Notes: generated from the sequence alone by a model not told the origin. A stretch of DNA of 37,500 nt from Rhodoplanes serenus (GCA_009720755.1 WNKV01000014.1:1-37500), one strand, 5' to 3'; shown: positions 28,905-37,480, counted from the first letter of the stretch. Translations and numbers: made by a program.

Positions 28905-29990
28905 ATGGCCAGAATCACACTCAGGCAGCTCCTCGACCACGCGGCCGAGCACGACTACGGCGTGCCTGCCTTCAACATCAACAACATGGAGCAGGCGCTG
29001 GCGATCATGGAGGCGGCCAGCGCGGTCGACGCTCCGGTGATCATCCAGGCGTCGCGCGGCGCCCGCTCCTACGCCAACGACATCATGCTCAAGCACATGA
29101 TGGATGCGGTGACCGAGATCTACCCGCACATCCCGGTATGCGTGCATCTCGATCACGGCAACGGCCCGGCCACCTGCATGACCGCCATCCAGGCCGGCTT
29201 CACCTCGGTGATGATGGACGGCTCGCTCAAGGAGGACGGCAAGACGCCGGGCGACTGGGCCTATAACGTCGGCGTCACCAAGAAGGTCGTCGACATGGCG
29301 CATCTCGGCGGCATCTCGGTCGAGGGCGAGCTGGGCGTGCTCGGCTCGCTGGAGACCGGCATGGGCGACAAGGAGGACGGCCACGGCGCCGAGGGCAAGC
29401 TCAGCCACGACCAGCTCCTCACCAATCCGCAGGAAGCGCTGAAGTTCGTCGTCGAGACCAAGGTGGACGCGCTGGCGATCGCCATGGGCACCTCGCACGG
29501 CGCCTACAAGTTCACCCGCAAGCCGGACGGCGACATCCTCGCGATGCATGTGATCGAGGAGATCCATCGCCTGCTGCCCAACACCCATCTGGTGATGCAC
29601 GGCTCCTCGTCGGTGCCGCAGGATCTCCAGGACATCATCAACCAGTACGGCGGCCAGATGAAGCCGACCTGGGGCGTGCCGGTCGAGGAGATCCAGCGCG
29701 GCATCAAGAATGGCGTGCGCAAGATCAACATCGACACCGACAACCGGATGGCGATGACCGGCCAGATCCGCAAGGTGCTCACCGAGCACCCGAGCGAGTT
29801 CGATCCGCGCAAGTACCTGAAGCCCGCCATGGAGGCGATGACCAAGCTGTGCAAGCAGCGCCTCCAGGAGTTCAACACCGCCGGCCAGGCGTCGAAGATC
29901 AAGCGGGTGGTGCCGGTGGCCGAGATGGCCAAGCTGTACGCCGCCGGCAAGCTCGACCCGGTGGTCGGCCACGCCGCCGCGGCGGAGTGA
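28905..29990 (+). CDS. fba: Fructose-bisphosphate aldolase, class II (Calvin-cycle subtype)
   Basis: This is a zinc-dependent aldolase for fructose-1,6-bisphosphate (and possibly sedoheptulose bisphosphate). The 361-aa product has the VHLDHGNG Zn/catalytic Asp motif, [44 protein letters not shown] and [11 protein letters not shown]. Length and motifs fit the class IIB / CbbA-like subtype. No RuBisCO or phosphoribulokinase gene is present here, so autotrophy cannot be claimed. GGGAG lies upstream. Confidence 0.96.
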   Translation: MARITLRQLLDHAAEHDYGVPAFNINNMEQALAIMEAASAVDAPVIIQASRGARSYANDIMLKHMMDAVTEIYPHIPVCVHLDHGNGPATCMTAIQAGFTSVMMDGSLKEDGKTPGDWAYNVGVTKKVVDMAHLGGISVEGELGVLGSLETGMGDKEDGHGAEGKLSHDQLLTNPQEALKFVVETKVDALAIAMGTSHGAYKFTRKPDGDILAMHVIEEIHRLLPNTHLVMHGSSSVPQDLQDIINQYGGQMKPTWGVPVEEIQRGIKNGVRKINIDTDNRMAMTGQIRKVLTEHPSEFDPRKYLKPAMEAMTKLCKQRLQEFNTAGQASKIKRVVPVAEMAKLYAAGKLDPVVGHAAAAE

Positions 29991-30011
29991 TCCGGGACGC
30001 GGAAGCTGCCT

Positions 30012-30030
30012 TCCCCCGCTCGCGGGGGGA
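30012..30030 (+). terminator. Hairpin after fba
   Basis: TCCCCCGC pairs with GCGGGGG(G)A around a 2-nt loop, 22 bp past the fba stop codon. There is no U-tract, so it is at best a weak or Rho-assisted end for the pgk-fba message. Confidence 0.4.
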
Positions 30031-30114
30031 GGCCGCGCAATGGTCGAGCCCGCGCATGACGCTCTCGGGCATGGCGCGCGATGTGTGCATCGCTTGGAGA
30101 TGGATGCATCGCTC

Positions 30115-30215
30115 GGAGCGGAATCCCATTCAACGGGATCGGACTCCGCTCCAGAAGTCCTTGCGTAACAGGATTCTCGACGGCGAACCGAAGTCGACGT
30201 CGTCGAAAAATGCTC
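30115..30215. repeat. Rhizobial-type intergenic repeat between fba and the ThiE-like gene
   Basis: An imperfect palindrome with arms GGAGCGGAATCCC and GGGATCGGACTCCGCTCC (30115-30152) leads into AGAAGTCCTTGCG. A second module ends in CGTCGAAAAATGCTC. The overall plan resembles short repeats widespread between Hyphomicrobiales genes. It occupies most of the 370-bp gap 29991-30360, in which nothing else is recognised. Confidence 0.5.
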
Positions 30216-30360
30216 CAGCCGCCCGCGCGGAGAGAGCCGGCCGCGATCCGCGGCAGCGCCGCGCTGATCCATGGCCGAGTAAAGACCATTCCGGTTCCGC
30301 AATCCGGCGGGGTCTGCTCGGCCCCGCTTTTGCCCCGATCGCCCCGCAATCCCGAGCACC

Positions 30361-31005
30361 ATGCCGGACCCTGACCGCCAGCGCCTCTATCTCGTGATGC
30401 CCGTCGCGTCGCCCGCCGCCACCGCGGCGCGCCTCGATGCGGCGCTCGCCGCCGAGGTCGACGTCGCCGCCGTGCTGCTGCGCCTTGCGGCGCACCCGGC
30501 CGAGCGCGACGCCATCAACGCCGTCAAGGCGATCGCCCCGGTGGCCCAGCGTCGGGGCATCGCTGTGCTGGTCGAGGACCGGCCCGAGATCGTCGCCCGG
30601 GGCGGCGCCGACGGCGCCCATCTGTCCGGCGAGGCCGCCCTGCGGGCGGCGCTGCCGGCCCTCCGGCCGGCCCTGATCGCCGGCGCCGGCGCCCTGCGGA
30701 CCCGCCACGACGCCATGGAGGCGGCCGAGGCGGGGGCCGACTACGTGATGTTCGGCGAGCCCGGCGCCGACGGCCGGCCGCCCCCGTTCGACGTCACCGT
30801 CGAGCGGGTCGGCTGGTGGTCCGAGGTGTTCGAGACGCCCTGCGTCGGCTTTGCCCCGACGCTCGACGACATCGCCGCACTCGCGGCGGCCGGAGCCGAC
30901 TTCGTCGCCGTGCCGGACAGCGTGCTGGACGGCGCCGGCGATCCCGCCGCGGTGCTGCGCGACGCCGTCCGGCGCCTGGCCGCCGCCGCGGAGACGGCGC
31001 CGTGA
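30361..31005 (+). CDS. ThiE/TenI-like thiamine phosphate synthase homologue (possibly degenerate)
   Basis: This 214-aa TIM-barrel protein has the ThiE layout: RLYLVMPVA at the first strand, AVLVEDRPEIVARGGADGAHL where ThiE has the GADGVHLGQ block, and GADYVMFGE. The HLGQ residues are replaced by HLSGE, the S-x-H element after it is missing, and the phosphate-binding GGI near the C terminus reads FAPTLDDI. It may therefore not make thiamine phosphate. It overlaps the next gene by GTGA. Confidence 0.8.
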   Translation: MPDPDRQRLYLVMPVASPAATAARLDAALAAEVDVAAVLLRLAAHPAERDAINAVKAIAPVAQRRGIAVLVEDRPEIVARGGADGAHLSGEAALRAALPALRPALIAGAGALRTRHDAMEAAEAGADYVMFGEPGADGRPPPFDVTVERVGWWSEVFETPCVGFAPTLDDIAALAAAGADFVAVPDSVLDGAGDPAAVLRDAVRRLAAAAETAP

Positions 31006-32087
31006 CGGCGCGCCGCCGGATCGCCGGCCACACCCCGGCTGCGGCGCTCGTGGCCGGCCTCCTGCTGGCGACGATGGCGCCGCTCGCGGCCCAGCAGCCC
31101 GCCACCCCCGCGCCTAGCCCGGCGCCTTCACGGCCGGCCGCGTCCCCGCCGAAGCCCACGGCCCCGGCCGCCAAGCCCCCCGCCGGCGCTCCCGCCAAGC
31201 CGGCCGCCGGCGCGGCCGCACCGGCCCGCCCCGGCGGGGCGGAGCCCGACGTCGCCTTCGGGGCATTCCAGCGCGGCTACTTTCTCACCGCCTTTCACGA
31301 GGCCACCAAGCGGGTCGAGACCGGCGACGTCCGCGCCATGACGCTCCTGGGCGAGCTCTATGCGGCCGGGCTCGGCGTCCCGCAGAACGACCAGAAGGCG
31401 GCCGAGTGGTATGCGTTCGCGGCCGGCCGCGGCGACCGCGAGGCGATGTTCGCGCTCGCCATGTTCCGGCTCGGCGGCCGCGCCGGCCCCAAGGACCTGG
31501 GCGAGGCCGCCCGGCTGCTCGCCGCCGCCGCCAAGCTCGGCCATGCGGCCGCCGCCTACGATCTCGGTTTGTTCTATGTGGAGGGCCAGCTCTTCCCGCA
31601 GGACCTGGGCCGGGCCGCCGAGCTGTTCCGCACCGCCGCGGCGGCCGGCAGCGCCGAGGCCCAGTACGCCCTGGCGGTGCTCCACAAGGAGGGCCGCGGG
31701 GTGCCGCAGAACCCGGCCGAGGCCGCCCGCCTGCTGGAGCGCGCCGCTGTCGCCGGCATCGTCGACGCCCAGGTCGAGTACGCCATCGCGCTGTTCAACG
31801 GCACCGGCGTGACGAAGGACGAGGCCCGCGCCGCCATCTGGTTCCGCCGCGCCGCGATGCGCGGCAACGCCGTCGCCCAGAACCGCCTGGCTCGCCTGCT
31901 CAGCGCCGGCCGCGGCCTCACCGCCGATCCGGTGGAGGCGGTGAAGTGGCACCTGGTCGCCAAGGCGGGCGGCGCCGGCGACCCGTTCATGGAAGACTAC
32001 GCCCAGAAGCAGACTCCCGAGGTGCGCCAGAACGCCGAGAAGGCCGCCCAGGGCTGGCTCGAGATGCTGCGGCAGTCGCGCTCGTGA
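31002..32087 (+). CDS. Secreted Sel1-repeat protein
   Basis: This 361-aa protein has a signal peptide (RRRIAGHTPAAALVAGLLLA, cleavage near AAQ) and a Pro/Ala/Lys-rich linker (about residues 35-80). About six Sel1-like (SLR) helical repeats follow, each with an A-x-x-x-L-G-x-x-Y/L pattern, such as AMTLLGELYAAGLGVPQN and AQYALAVLHKEGRGVPQN. SLR proteins usually act as protein-interaction scaffolds, here presumably periplasmic. The GTG start overlaps the previous stop (GTGA), with GGAGA about 10 nt upstream, so translation is coupled to the ThiE-like gene. The partner is unknown. Confidence 0.9.
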   Translation: MTARRRIAGHTPAAALVAGLLLATMAPLAAQQPATPAPSPAPSRPAASPPKPTAPAAKPPAGAPAKPAAGAAAPARPGGAEPDVAFGAFQRGYFLTAFHEATKRVETGDVRAMTLLGELYAAGLGVPQNDQKAAEWYAFAAGRGDREAMFALAMFRLGGRAGPKDLGEAARLLAAAAKLGHAAAAYDLGLFYVEGQLFPQDLGRAAELFRTAAAAGSAEAQYALAVLHKEGRGVPQNPAEAARLLERAAVAGIVDAQVEYAIALFNGTGVTKDEARAAIWFRRAAMRGNAVAQNRLARLLSAGRGLTADPVEAVKWHLVAKAGGAGDPFMEDYAQKQTPEVRQNAEKAAQGWLEMLRQSRS

Positions 32088-32252
32088 GGGGCGCGCGCGG
32101 CACCGGGGTGGATCGCCGGGCCGCCAGCGTGTAAGACCCGGACCGAGCTTCCGAACCCGTCCCGTCCGCCCGTCGGCGCGGGCATTCGAACGATCACCGA
32201 CCGAAGGCGTGGATGGCCGGCGCGATGCCCGGCCCTGCCGCGTGTGGAAACG

Positions 32253-33050
32253 ATGCTTCACTCCGCTCTGCTCAACGTCATGGTGGGCGCCGCCCGCAAG
32301 GCCGGCCGCGCCCTGAAACGCGATTTCGGCGAGGTGGAGCACCTCCAGGTCTCCCTCAAGGGACCGGCCAACTTCGTCACCGCGGCGGACCGCAAGGCCG
32401 AGGAGACCCTCAAGGCCGAGCTGATGCGGGCGCGCCCCGGCTATGGCTTTCTCGGCGAGGAGGGCGGCCTCCAGGCCGGCAGCGACGCCTCCCACACCTG
32501 GATCGTCGATCCGCTCGACGGCACCACCAACTTCCTGCACGGCATTCCGCAGTTCGCCATCTCGATCGCGCTGGAGCGCGAAGGCACCATCGTGGCCGGG
32601 GTGGTCTACAACCCGGCCAACGACGAGCTGTTCGTCGCCGAGCGCGGCAAGGGCGCCTTCATGGACGGGAAGCGCCTGCGCGTCGCCGGCCGCCGCCGTC
32701 TCGCCGACGCGGTGATCGCCTGCGGGCTGCCGCATCTCGGCCGCGGCGACCTCGCGCTGTTCCGCAAGGAGTTCGCGGTGGTGCAGGAGAAGGTGGCGGG
32801 GCTGCGCCGGTTCGGTGCCGCCTCGCTCGATCTCGCCTGGGTGGCGGCCGGGCGGTTCGATGCCTTCTGGGAGCGCGACCTGTCGCCGTGGGACATGGCG
32901 GCCGGCATCCTGATGATCCGCGAGGCGGGCGGCTTCGTCAGCGACTGCGACGGCGGCGACGCCATGCTGGCGCGGCGCAGCATCGTCGGCGGCAACGAGA
33001 CCATGCAGCGGGAGATCGTCGGCCTGCTCAAGGCCGCCGGCCGATCCTGA
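32253..33050 (+). CDS. suhB: Inositol monophosphatase family protein
   Basis: This is a Mg-dependent sugar-phosphate phosphatase of the IMPase/SuhB family. The 265-aa product has metal-site motifs GEE (68-70), DPLDGTTNF (86-94) and WDMAAGILMIREAGG. Family members act on myo-inositol-1-phosphate or assist rRNA antitermination (SuhB); which applies is undecided. The start is put at the ATG of MLHSALLNVMV, a typical beginning for close homologues. GTG at 32244 would add three residues. Confidence 0.93.
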   Translation: MLHSALLNVMVGAARKAGRALKRDFGEVEHLQVSLKGPANFVTAADRKAEETLKAELMRARPGYGFLGEEGGLQAGSDASHTWIVDPLDGTTNFLHGIPQFAISIALEREGTIVAGVVYNPANDELFVAERGKGAFMDGKRLRVAGRRRLADAVIACGLPHLGRGDLALFRKEFAVVQEKVAGLRRFGAASLDLAWVAAGRFDAFWERDLSPWDMAAGILMIREAGGFVSDCDGGDAMLARRSIVGGNETMQREIVGLLKAAGRS

Positions 33051-33173
33051 CGGGCGGCCGGCCGCGGCCGGTCCCGATCGCCGGTGCATCACCCGGCCCG
33101 GCCGTGATGCGGCGCGTTAAACTCACGGCGCGGGTGTGCCATAGTGGGACCGACCCGATCCGGCGGAATCACC

Positions 33174-34184
33174 ATGGCCAAGTCCGAGCGCGACATCGAT
33201 CCGTTCAAGGTCTCCTCGCCCCGCATCTACCTGTTCAGGATGCTGGTCTTCCTGGTGCTCGGCGCCCTCCTGGTGGTGGTGCTGCACCGGCCGATCTGGT
33301 CGGCGTTCCTGGCCAATCCGGGCCTCAACGGGCTGATCGTCGGGGTGCTGCTGATCGGCGTGATCCTCGCTTTCCGCCAGGTAGTGCGGCTGTTCCCCGA
33401 GGTCGCCTGGGTCAACGGCTTCCGCCTCGCCGATCCGGGCCTCGCGGTCGAGCGGCCGCCCTCGCTGCTCGCCCCGATGGCGGCGATCCTGGGCGAGCGG
33501 ACCGGCACCGGCGGCATCGCGCTGTCGACCCAGACGATGCGCAGCATCCTCGATTCGCTCGCCATGCGGCTCGACGAGGCGCGCGACACCGCCCGCTACA
33601 TGACCGGCCTCCTGGTCTTCCTCGGCCTGCTCGGCACCTTCTGGGGCCTGATCGAGACGGTCGGCTCGGTCGGCAAGGTGATCGAGGGGCTCAAGGTCGG
33701 CGGCGACGCCTCCGCCATGTTCGACGCCCTCAAGGAGGGCCTGGCGGCGCCGCTCGGCGGCATGGGGATCTCGTTCTCGTCGTCGCTGTTCGGCCTCGCC
33801 GGCTCGCTGGTGCTCGGCTTCCTCGATCTCCAGGCGAGCCAGGCCCAGAACCGCTTCTACACCGAGGTGGAGGACTGGCTGTCGACGTCGGTGCGAGAGC
33901 TCGGCGGCGTCGCCGGATCGGCGGGCGGCGCCGCCGTGCAGGCCGCCATGGGCAACGAGATGCGGGCCGCCCTCGACCGCCTTCAGGACGCCATCGCGGA
34001 GGCCGGCGCCAACAAGGCGGCGACCCATGCCATGGCGAATCTCGCCGAGGGCATCCAGGCGCTGGTCCAGCACATGCGCCAGGAGCAGCAGATCATCCGC
34101 GACTGGGTCGAGGCGCAGGCCGAGCAGCAGGCCGAGGTCCAGCGGCTGCTCCAGGTGCTCGCCCGCCAGCGCGAGAAGACCTGA
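33174..34184 (+). CDS. MotA/TolQ/ExbB-family proton channel protein
   Basis: This 336-aa inner-membrane protein has TM segments at about residues 20-42 (YLFRMLVFLVLGALLVVVL), 50-68, 140-165 (GLLVFLGLLGTFWGLIETVG) and 195-220 (LGGMGISFSSSLFGLAGSLVLGF). The last pair matches the pore helices of TolQ/MotA. A C-terminal cytoplasmic coiled coil of about 100 residues follows (QQAEVQRLLQVLARQ). It lies 15 bp before the MotB-like gene, forming a stator pair. It is not the Tol system, whose own tolQ is at 9051-9746. Start M11 of the longer frame (MAKSERDID) is preferred. Confidence 0.9.
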   Translation: MAKSERDIDPFKVSSPRIYLFRMLVFLVLGALLVVVLHRPIWSAFLANPGLNGLIVGVLLIGVILAFRQVVRLFPEVAWVNGFRLADPGLAVERPPSLLAPMAAILGERTGTGGIALSTQTMRSILDSLAMRLDEARDTARYMTGLLVFLGLLGTFWGLIETVGSVGKVIEGLKVGGDASAMFDALKEGLAAPLGGMGISFSSSLFGLAGSLVLGFLDLQASQAQNRFYTEVEDWLSTSVRELGGVAGSAGGAAVQAAMGNEMRAALDRLQDAIAEAGANKAATHAMANLAEGIQALVQHMRQEQQIIRDWVEAQAEQQAEVQRLLQVLARQREKT

Positions 34185-34199
34185 CGGAAAGCCCCCGCC

Positions 34200-35231
34200 A
34201 TGGCGCTCTCCCGCTTCCGCCGCGACCGCACCATCGACTACTGGCCGGGCTTCGTCGACGCGCTGTCGACGCTGCTGCTCGGCATCATCTTCCTGCTCAC
34301 CGTGTTCGTGGTGGTGCAGTTCTTCCTGTCGCAGGAGGTCGCCGGCAAGGACACGGCGTTGCAGCGGCTCAACGCCCAGATCGCCCAGCTCACCGACCTC
34401 CTCTCGCTGGAGAAGAGCGGCAAGGCCGGGCTGGAGCAGGAGATCGCGCGCCTGACCGCGGGCCTGGCGGGTGCCGAGAGCGAGCGCGACCGGCTGCGCG
34501 CCGGCGGCTCCGGCCCGGGCGCCCAGGATCAGCTCGGCGCCGCCCAGGGCCGCATCTCGGAGCTGTCCGGCGCCCTAGATCTCGAGAAGCGGGCGACTGC
34601 CCGGGCGCTCGCCCAGGTCGAGCTGCTGAACCAGCAGATCGCCGCGCTGCGACGCCAGCTCGGTGCTCTCGAGGCGGCGCTCGACGCCTCCGACAAGAAG
34701 GACAAGGACGCCCAGGCCCGCATCGCCGATCTCGGCCAGCGCCTCAACGTGGCCCTGGCTCAGCGCGTGCAGGAGCTGTCGCGCTACCGCTCCGACTTCT
34801 TCGGCCGGCTGCGGGCGATCCTCGGCAACCGGCCGGACGTGCGCATCGTCGGCGACCGCTTCGTGTTCCAGGCCGAGGTGTTCTTCGACTCGGGCCAGGC
34901 GGCGCTGCGCCCGGAGGGGCGGATCGAGCTCGACAAGCTCGCCGCCGCACTGGCCGACCTGGAGAAGCAGATCCCGCCCGAGATCCCGTGGGTGATGCGG
35001 GTCGACGGCCACACCGACATCCGGCCGATCGCCAGCCCGCAATTCCCCAACAACTGGGCGCTGTCGGCGGCGCGCGCCATCTCGGTGGTCCAGCACCTGA
35101 TCGGCAAGGGCGTCTCGCCGCAGCGGCTGGTGGCCGCCGGCTTCGGCGAGTTCCAGCCGCTCGATCCGGACCGCACCGAGGAGGCGTTCCAGCGCAACCG
35201 CCGCCTCGAGCTGAAGTTGACCGAGCGATGA
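34200..35231 (+). CDS. MotB/OmpA-like peptidoglycan-binding stator protein
   Basis: This 343-aa protein has a single TM at about residues 19-43 with an acidic residue at its start (WPGFVDALSTLLLG, Asp20), in the place of the proton-carrying Asp of MotB/TolR. A periplasmic coiled coil follows (about 50-200). The C-terminal OmpA-like domain (about 225-343) has VFFDSGQAALRPEG, VDGHTDIRP, NWALSAARA and RNRRLELKL. With the preceding MotA/TolQ-like gene it makes a complete proton-driven, wall-anchored unit. The downstream GNAT gene overlaps by ATGA. The cellular task is unknown. Confidence 0.92.
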   Translation: MALSRFRRDRTIDYWPGFVDALSTLLLGIIFLLTVFVVVQFFLSQEVAGKDTALQRLNAQIAQLTDLLSLEKSGKAGLEQEIARLTAGLAGAESERDRLRAGGSGPGAQDQLGAAQGRISELSGALDLEKRATARALAQVELLNQQIAALRRQLGALEAALDASDKKDKDAQARIADLGQRLNVALAQRVQELSRYRSDFFGRLRAILGNRPDVRIVGDRFVFQAEVFFDSGQAALRPEGRIELDKLAAALADLEKQIPPEIPWVMRVDGHTDIRPIASPQFPNNWALSAARAISVVQHLIGKGVSPQRLVAAGFGEFQPLDPDRTEEAFQRNRRLELKLTER

Positions 35232-35722
35232 GCACGATCGAACCCGACCCCATCCTCGCAGCCGAGCATGAGCCTGCCGCCAGGCCCCGCGTGCGCCCCT
35301 ATGAGCGCAGCGACGAGGAGGCGGTGATCGAGCTGTGGCGGCGCACCTGGCAGACCGCCTATCCGCGCCACGACTTCGCGGCGCGCGTCGCCTGGTGGCG
35401 CGAACGCTGGCGCACCGAGCTGGTGCCGATGGCGGCCGTCGTGGTGGTGGAGGTGAAGAGCGAGATCCTCGGCTTCGTCACCATCGAGGAGAGCGGCTAT
35501 CTCGACCAGATCGTGGTGGCGCCGGAGGCGTGGGGCACGGAGGTCGCCATCCTGCTGCTCGACGAGGCCAAGCGCATCGCGCCCACCGGCATCGCGCTGC
35601 ACGTCAACAAGGACAATGCGCGCGCCATCCGCTTCTACGAGAAGCAGGGCTTCTTCATCGGCGGCGAGGACGTAAACCCGCGCTCGCAATCCCCCGTCTT
35701 CATGATGTGCTGGCGGCCGTAG
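35228..35722 (+). CDS. GNAT family N-acetyltransferase
   Basis: This 164-aa protein has the GNAT fold: RVRPYERSDEEAVIELWRRTW at the N terminus, EILGFVTIEESGYLDQIVVAPEAWG as the beta4-beta5 region, and HVNKDNARAIRFYEKQGF as motif B. The canonical acetyl-CoA loop Q/RxxGxG/A is weak (PEAWGTEVA). The substrate cannot be inferred. It starts within the stop codon of the stator gene (ATGA), so it is translated with it. Confidence 0.9.
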   Translation: MSTIEPDPILAAEHEPAARPRVRPYERSDEEAVIELWRRTWQTAYPRHDFAARVAWWRERWRTELVPMAAVVVVEVKSEILGFVTIEESGYLDQIVVAPEAWGTEVAILLLDEAKRIAPTGIALHVNKDNARAIRFYEKQGFFIGGEDVNPRSQSPVFMMCWRP

Positions 35723-35759
35723 GACGCGCGGTCGATCCGCGGCGCCGTTGCTCCGACTT

Positions 35760-35801
35760 TCCCTCATGGTAAGGAGCGCTCCGCAGGAGCGCGTCTCTAC
35801 A
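35760..35801. repeat. Truncated rhizobial-type palindromic repeat
   Basis: CCCTCATGGTAAGGAGCGCT-CCGC-AGGAGCGCGTCTC resembles the left arm and core hairpin of a common repeat that normally ends in an inverse CCATGAGG arm. That arm is missing here. The rest of the 35723-36134 gap is non-coding apart from the promoter region of the PAP2 gene. Confidence 0.5.
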
Positions 35802-36032
35802 GGCGAGGCCGGAATGAGGTCGGCGTAAGCCGCCACGCCGATCACACCACCCACACCGGATTCGGGCCTGCGGTCCGCGCCTTGGAGAATGTCGGACGGA
35901 AAACCGGCCCGTCAGCATGCCGACACGGCGCCCCGCAGCTCCGCCGCGACGAGAGCGAGCGCGACGCCGGCTGTGATCAATTGACGTCGGCGGAAGACGC
36001 AACTAGTTACCATTGGTTGCGGCTAGGTCCTG

Positions 36033-36052
36033 TATTAGCTCTTTATTAGCTC
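36033..36052. promoter_or_regulatory. Two TATTAGCTC direct repeats, 11-bp period, before the PAP2 gene
   Basis: TATTAGCTC occurs at 36033-36041 and 36044-36052, one helical turn apart, in a locally AT-rich stretch. Tandem 11-bp boxes are typical of OmpR/PhoB-type response regulators. A TTGACG element lies upstream at 35981, without a good -10 partner. Confidence 0.4.
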
Positions 36053-36134
36053 CCATCACCCATCATCCAAGTCACTGACGGAATTGTACATTCTCGATTT
36101 TCGAGCGTGCCCGACGGCACGCGCGGAGGATGAT

Positions 36135-37136
36135 GTGGCGTGTTCAGACAGCGCCGTTTCGTTTCCTTCAAGTGCCGCAAATTTGGGTCCTGAAAACGCC
36201 GCGAAGCTCCAGCGGGCCTCCGTTGCCATCTGCGCGTTGGGCGGTGTCGTTGCGGCGGGCGTTCTGGCCACCGCCGGTCTTGGCCTCTCGCTGCGAGGGC
36301 TCGTGGTCGCCGGAGCGCCGATCCTTGTCGCCGCGGCCCTGGCTTTCTACTGCGGATCGCTCCGGCCGCTACCGTTCGTCGCCTCCGTCTGCCACGCCAT
36401 GGCGGTCGTGCTGGCCTCGGGGTTCCTGGCCGGAACCATCGCGACCGCGGCGCTGTCCTTGGGCGTGCCGCTGGTCGATGACCGGCTCGCCGCAATCGAT
36501 ACGGCGCTGCTCGGCGTCGATACGATCACCCTCGCCGAGGCGGTCTCCCGCAACCCGGCAATCGCCGTCGTGCTCGGCATCGTGTATTTTCTGTCCACGG
36601 CCCTGGTGGTTCCCATCGTTCTGCTGCTCGCCCGGCAGCGCCGATACGAGCGCGTGGCCGAGACCGCCTTCGTGTTCGCCGTCACGGTGCTGATCTGCGG
36701 CATGGTCTCGATCGCGACGCCGGCGATCGGCACCTTCGCGCATCTCGGCATCGACGCGACCGTGCTGAACAGCCTACCGGCCGGTTCCGGCATCTATCAT
36801 CTCGAGCAGTTCATCGGCTTCCGGAGCGGGACCCGCACCGTCATCGACTGGACGGAGCTGACCGGCGTGATCACGTTTCCGTCGTTTCATGTCAGCTTCG
36901 CCCTGATCCCGGTCTGGGCGACGCGCGACTCGCCGCGCCTGGCGACGCTCTTCGCCGGCCTCGCGGTCCTCACCTTGGTGTCGGCGATTCCGATCGGCGG
37001 CCATTACGTGATCGACCTGATCGGCGGAGGCATCGTCACCGCGGTCGGGATCGCCACCGCTGGTTGGCTGCGCCGCAGCCCGGCAGAAGCGTGGCGGAGC
37101 GTTGGACTCGCCCAGCCGTTCGACACCGCGCGATAG
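36135..37136 (+). CDS. PAP2-superfamily membrane phosphatase
   Basis: This is a multi-TM protein (about six to seven hydrophobic segments between residues 25 and 310). The C-terminal signature comprises FPSFHVSFA (motif 2, with catalytic His) and GGHYVIDLIGG (motif 3, His and Asp). It resembles the Aur1/Ipt1-like inositolphosphotransferase branch of PAP2 and may act on phospholipids or undecaprenyl phosphates. GTG at 36135, preceded by GGAGGA, is chosen (333 aa). The frame is open back to TTG at 36084. GC content is lower than upstream genes. It converges on the rRNA operon across a bidirectional terminator. Confidence 0.85.
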   Translation: MACSDSAVSFPSSAANLGPENAAKLQRASVAICALGGVVAAGVLATAGLGLSLRGLVVAGAPILVAAALAFYCGSLRPLPFVASVCHAMAVVLASGFLAGTIATAALSLGVPLVDDRLAAIDTALLGVDTITLAEAVSRNPAIAVVLGIVYFLSTALVVPIVLLLARQRRYERVAETAFVFAVTVLICGMVSIATPAIGTFAHLGIDATVLNSLPAGSGIYHLEQFIGFRSGTRTVIDWTELTGVITFPSFHVSFALIPVWATRDSPRLATLFAGLAVLTLVSAIPIGGHYVIDLIGGGIVTAVGIATAGWLRRSPAEAWRSVGLAQPFDTAR

Positions 37137-37169
37137 CGCGAAGCGCTGTGTCGCGCTTCAGACAACGAA

Positions 37170-37197
37170 AAAAGCCCGCTCAAACGAGCGGGCTTTT
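37170..37197. terminator. Bidirectional intrinsic terminator
   Basis: A perfect 12-bp stem AAAAGCCCGCTC / GAGCGGGCTTTT with loop AAAC has an A-tract on one side and a T-tract on the other. It serves the PAP2 gene (plus) and the rRNA operon (minus). Confidence 0.95.
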
Positions 37198-37232
37198 CGA
37201 AGTCGTTGTCGTGAAGAGGAACGTTCTTGGCA

Positions 37233-37350
37233 GGCCTGGCAGCGACCTACTCTTCCAAGTCTTGAGACTTAGTACCATCGGCGCTGGGGAGTTTTACGGC
37301 CGAGTTCGAGATGGGATCGGGTACAGGCCCCCCGCTGGAACCACCAGGCC
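37233..37350 (-). rRNA. rrf: 5S ribosomal RNA
   Basis: The minus strand reads as a complete alphaproteobacterial 5S rRNA. It begins GGCCTGGTGGTTCCAGCGGG, contains CCCGATCCCATCTCGAACTC, continues through GCCGATGGTACTAAG, and ends AGAGTAGGTCGCTGCCAGG. The ends pair through GGCCTGG / CCAGGCC. Length is about 118 nt. The bidirectional terminator follows 35 bp downstream. Confidence 0.97.
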
Positions 37351-37480
37351 GGCCAAGAACGGTGAAGCAAGCTGTATACTGCACGCGCCGCACAATGGCG
37401 ACGCCGACGCAGTGGGTCTTTCCTCGATCATTGCTGCGCACCGGCCTCTGACGAGGCCGACGGGCATTGAGTAATGAGAG

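Noticed and set aside
28905-29990. Evidence for a Calvin-cycle operon
   Set aside because: The class II aldolase subtype and tkt-gap-pgk order occur in many heterotrophic Hyphomicrobiales. No RuBisCO, PRK or CbbR gene is in the window.
27444-30362. 972-aa open frame on the minus strand opposite pgk and fba
   Set aside because: It covers two certain glycolytic genes in antisense. Its composition (HRDVxLxHH-like runs) is that of a codon-complement shadow, and no domain is visible.
32088-32252. Possible missing gene between the Sel1 protein and the phosphatase
   Set aside because: The 165-bp gap has no credible frame. Expectation of a gene here came only from recalled synteny in other Hyphomicrobiales.
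32213-35227. Single 1169-aa plus-strand frame spanning the IMPase, stator and GNAT genes
   Set aside because: Only its last 164 residues (from 35228) are a real protein (GNAT). The rest is out of frame with the suhB, MotA-like and MotB-like genes.
33174-35231. Zorya anti-phage system (ZorA/ZorB are MotA/MotB-like)
   Set aside because: No ZorC/ZorD or ZorE-type genes are adjacent. The neighbours are an inositol monophosphatase and a GNAT enzyme, and the GC content is that of core genes.
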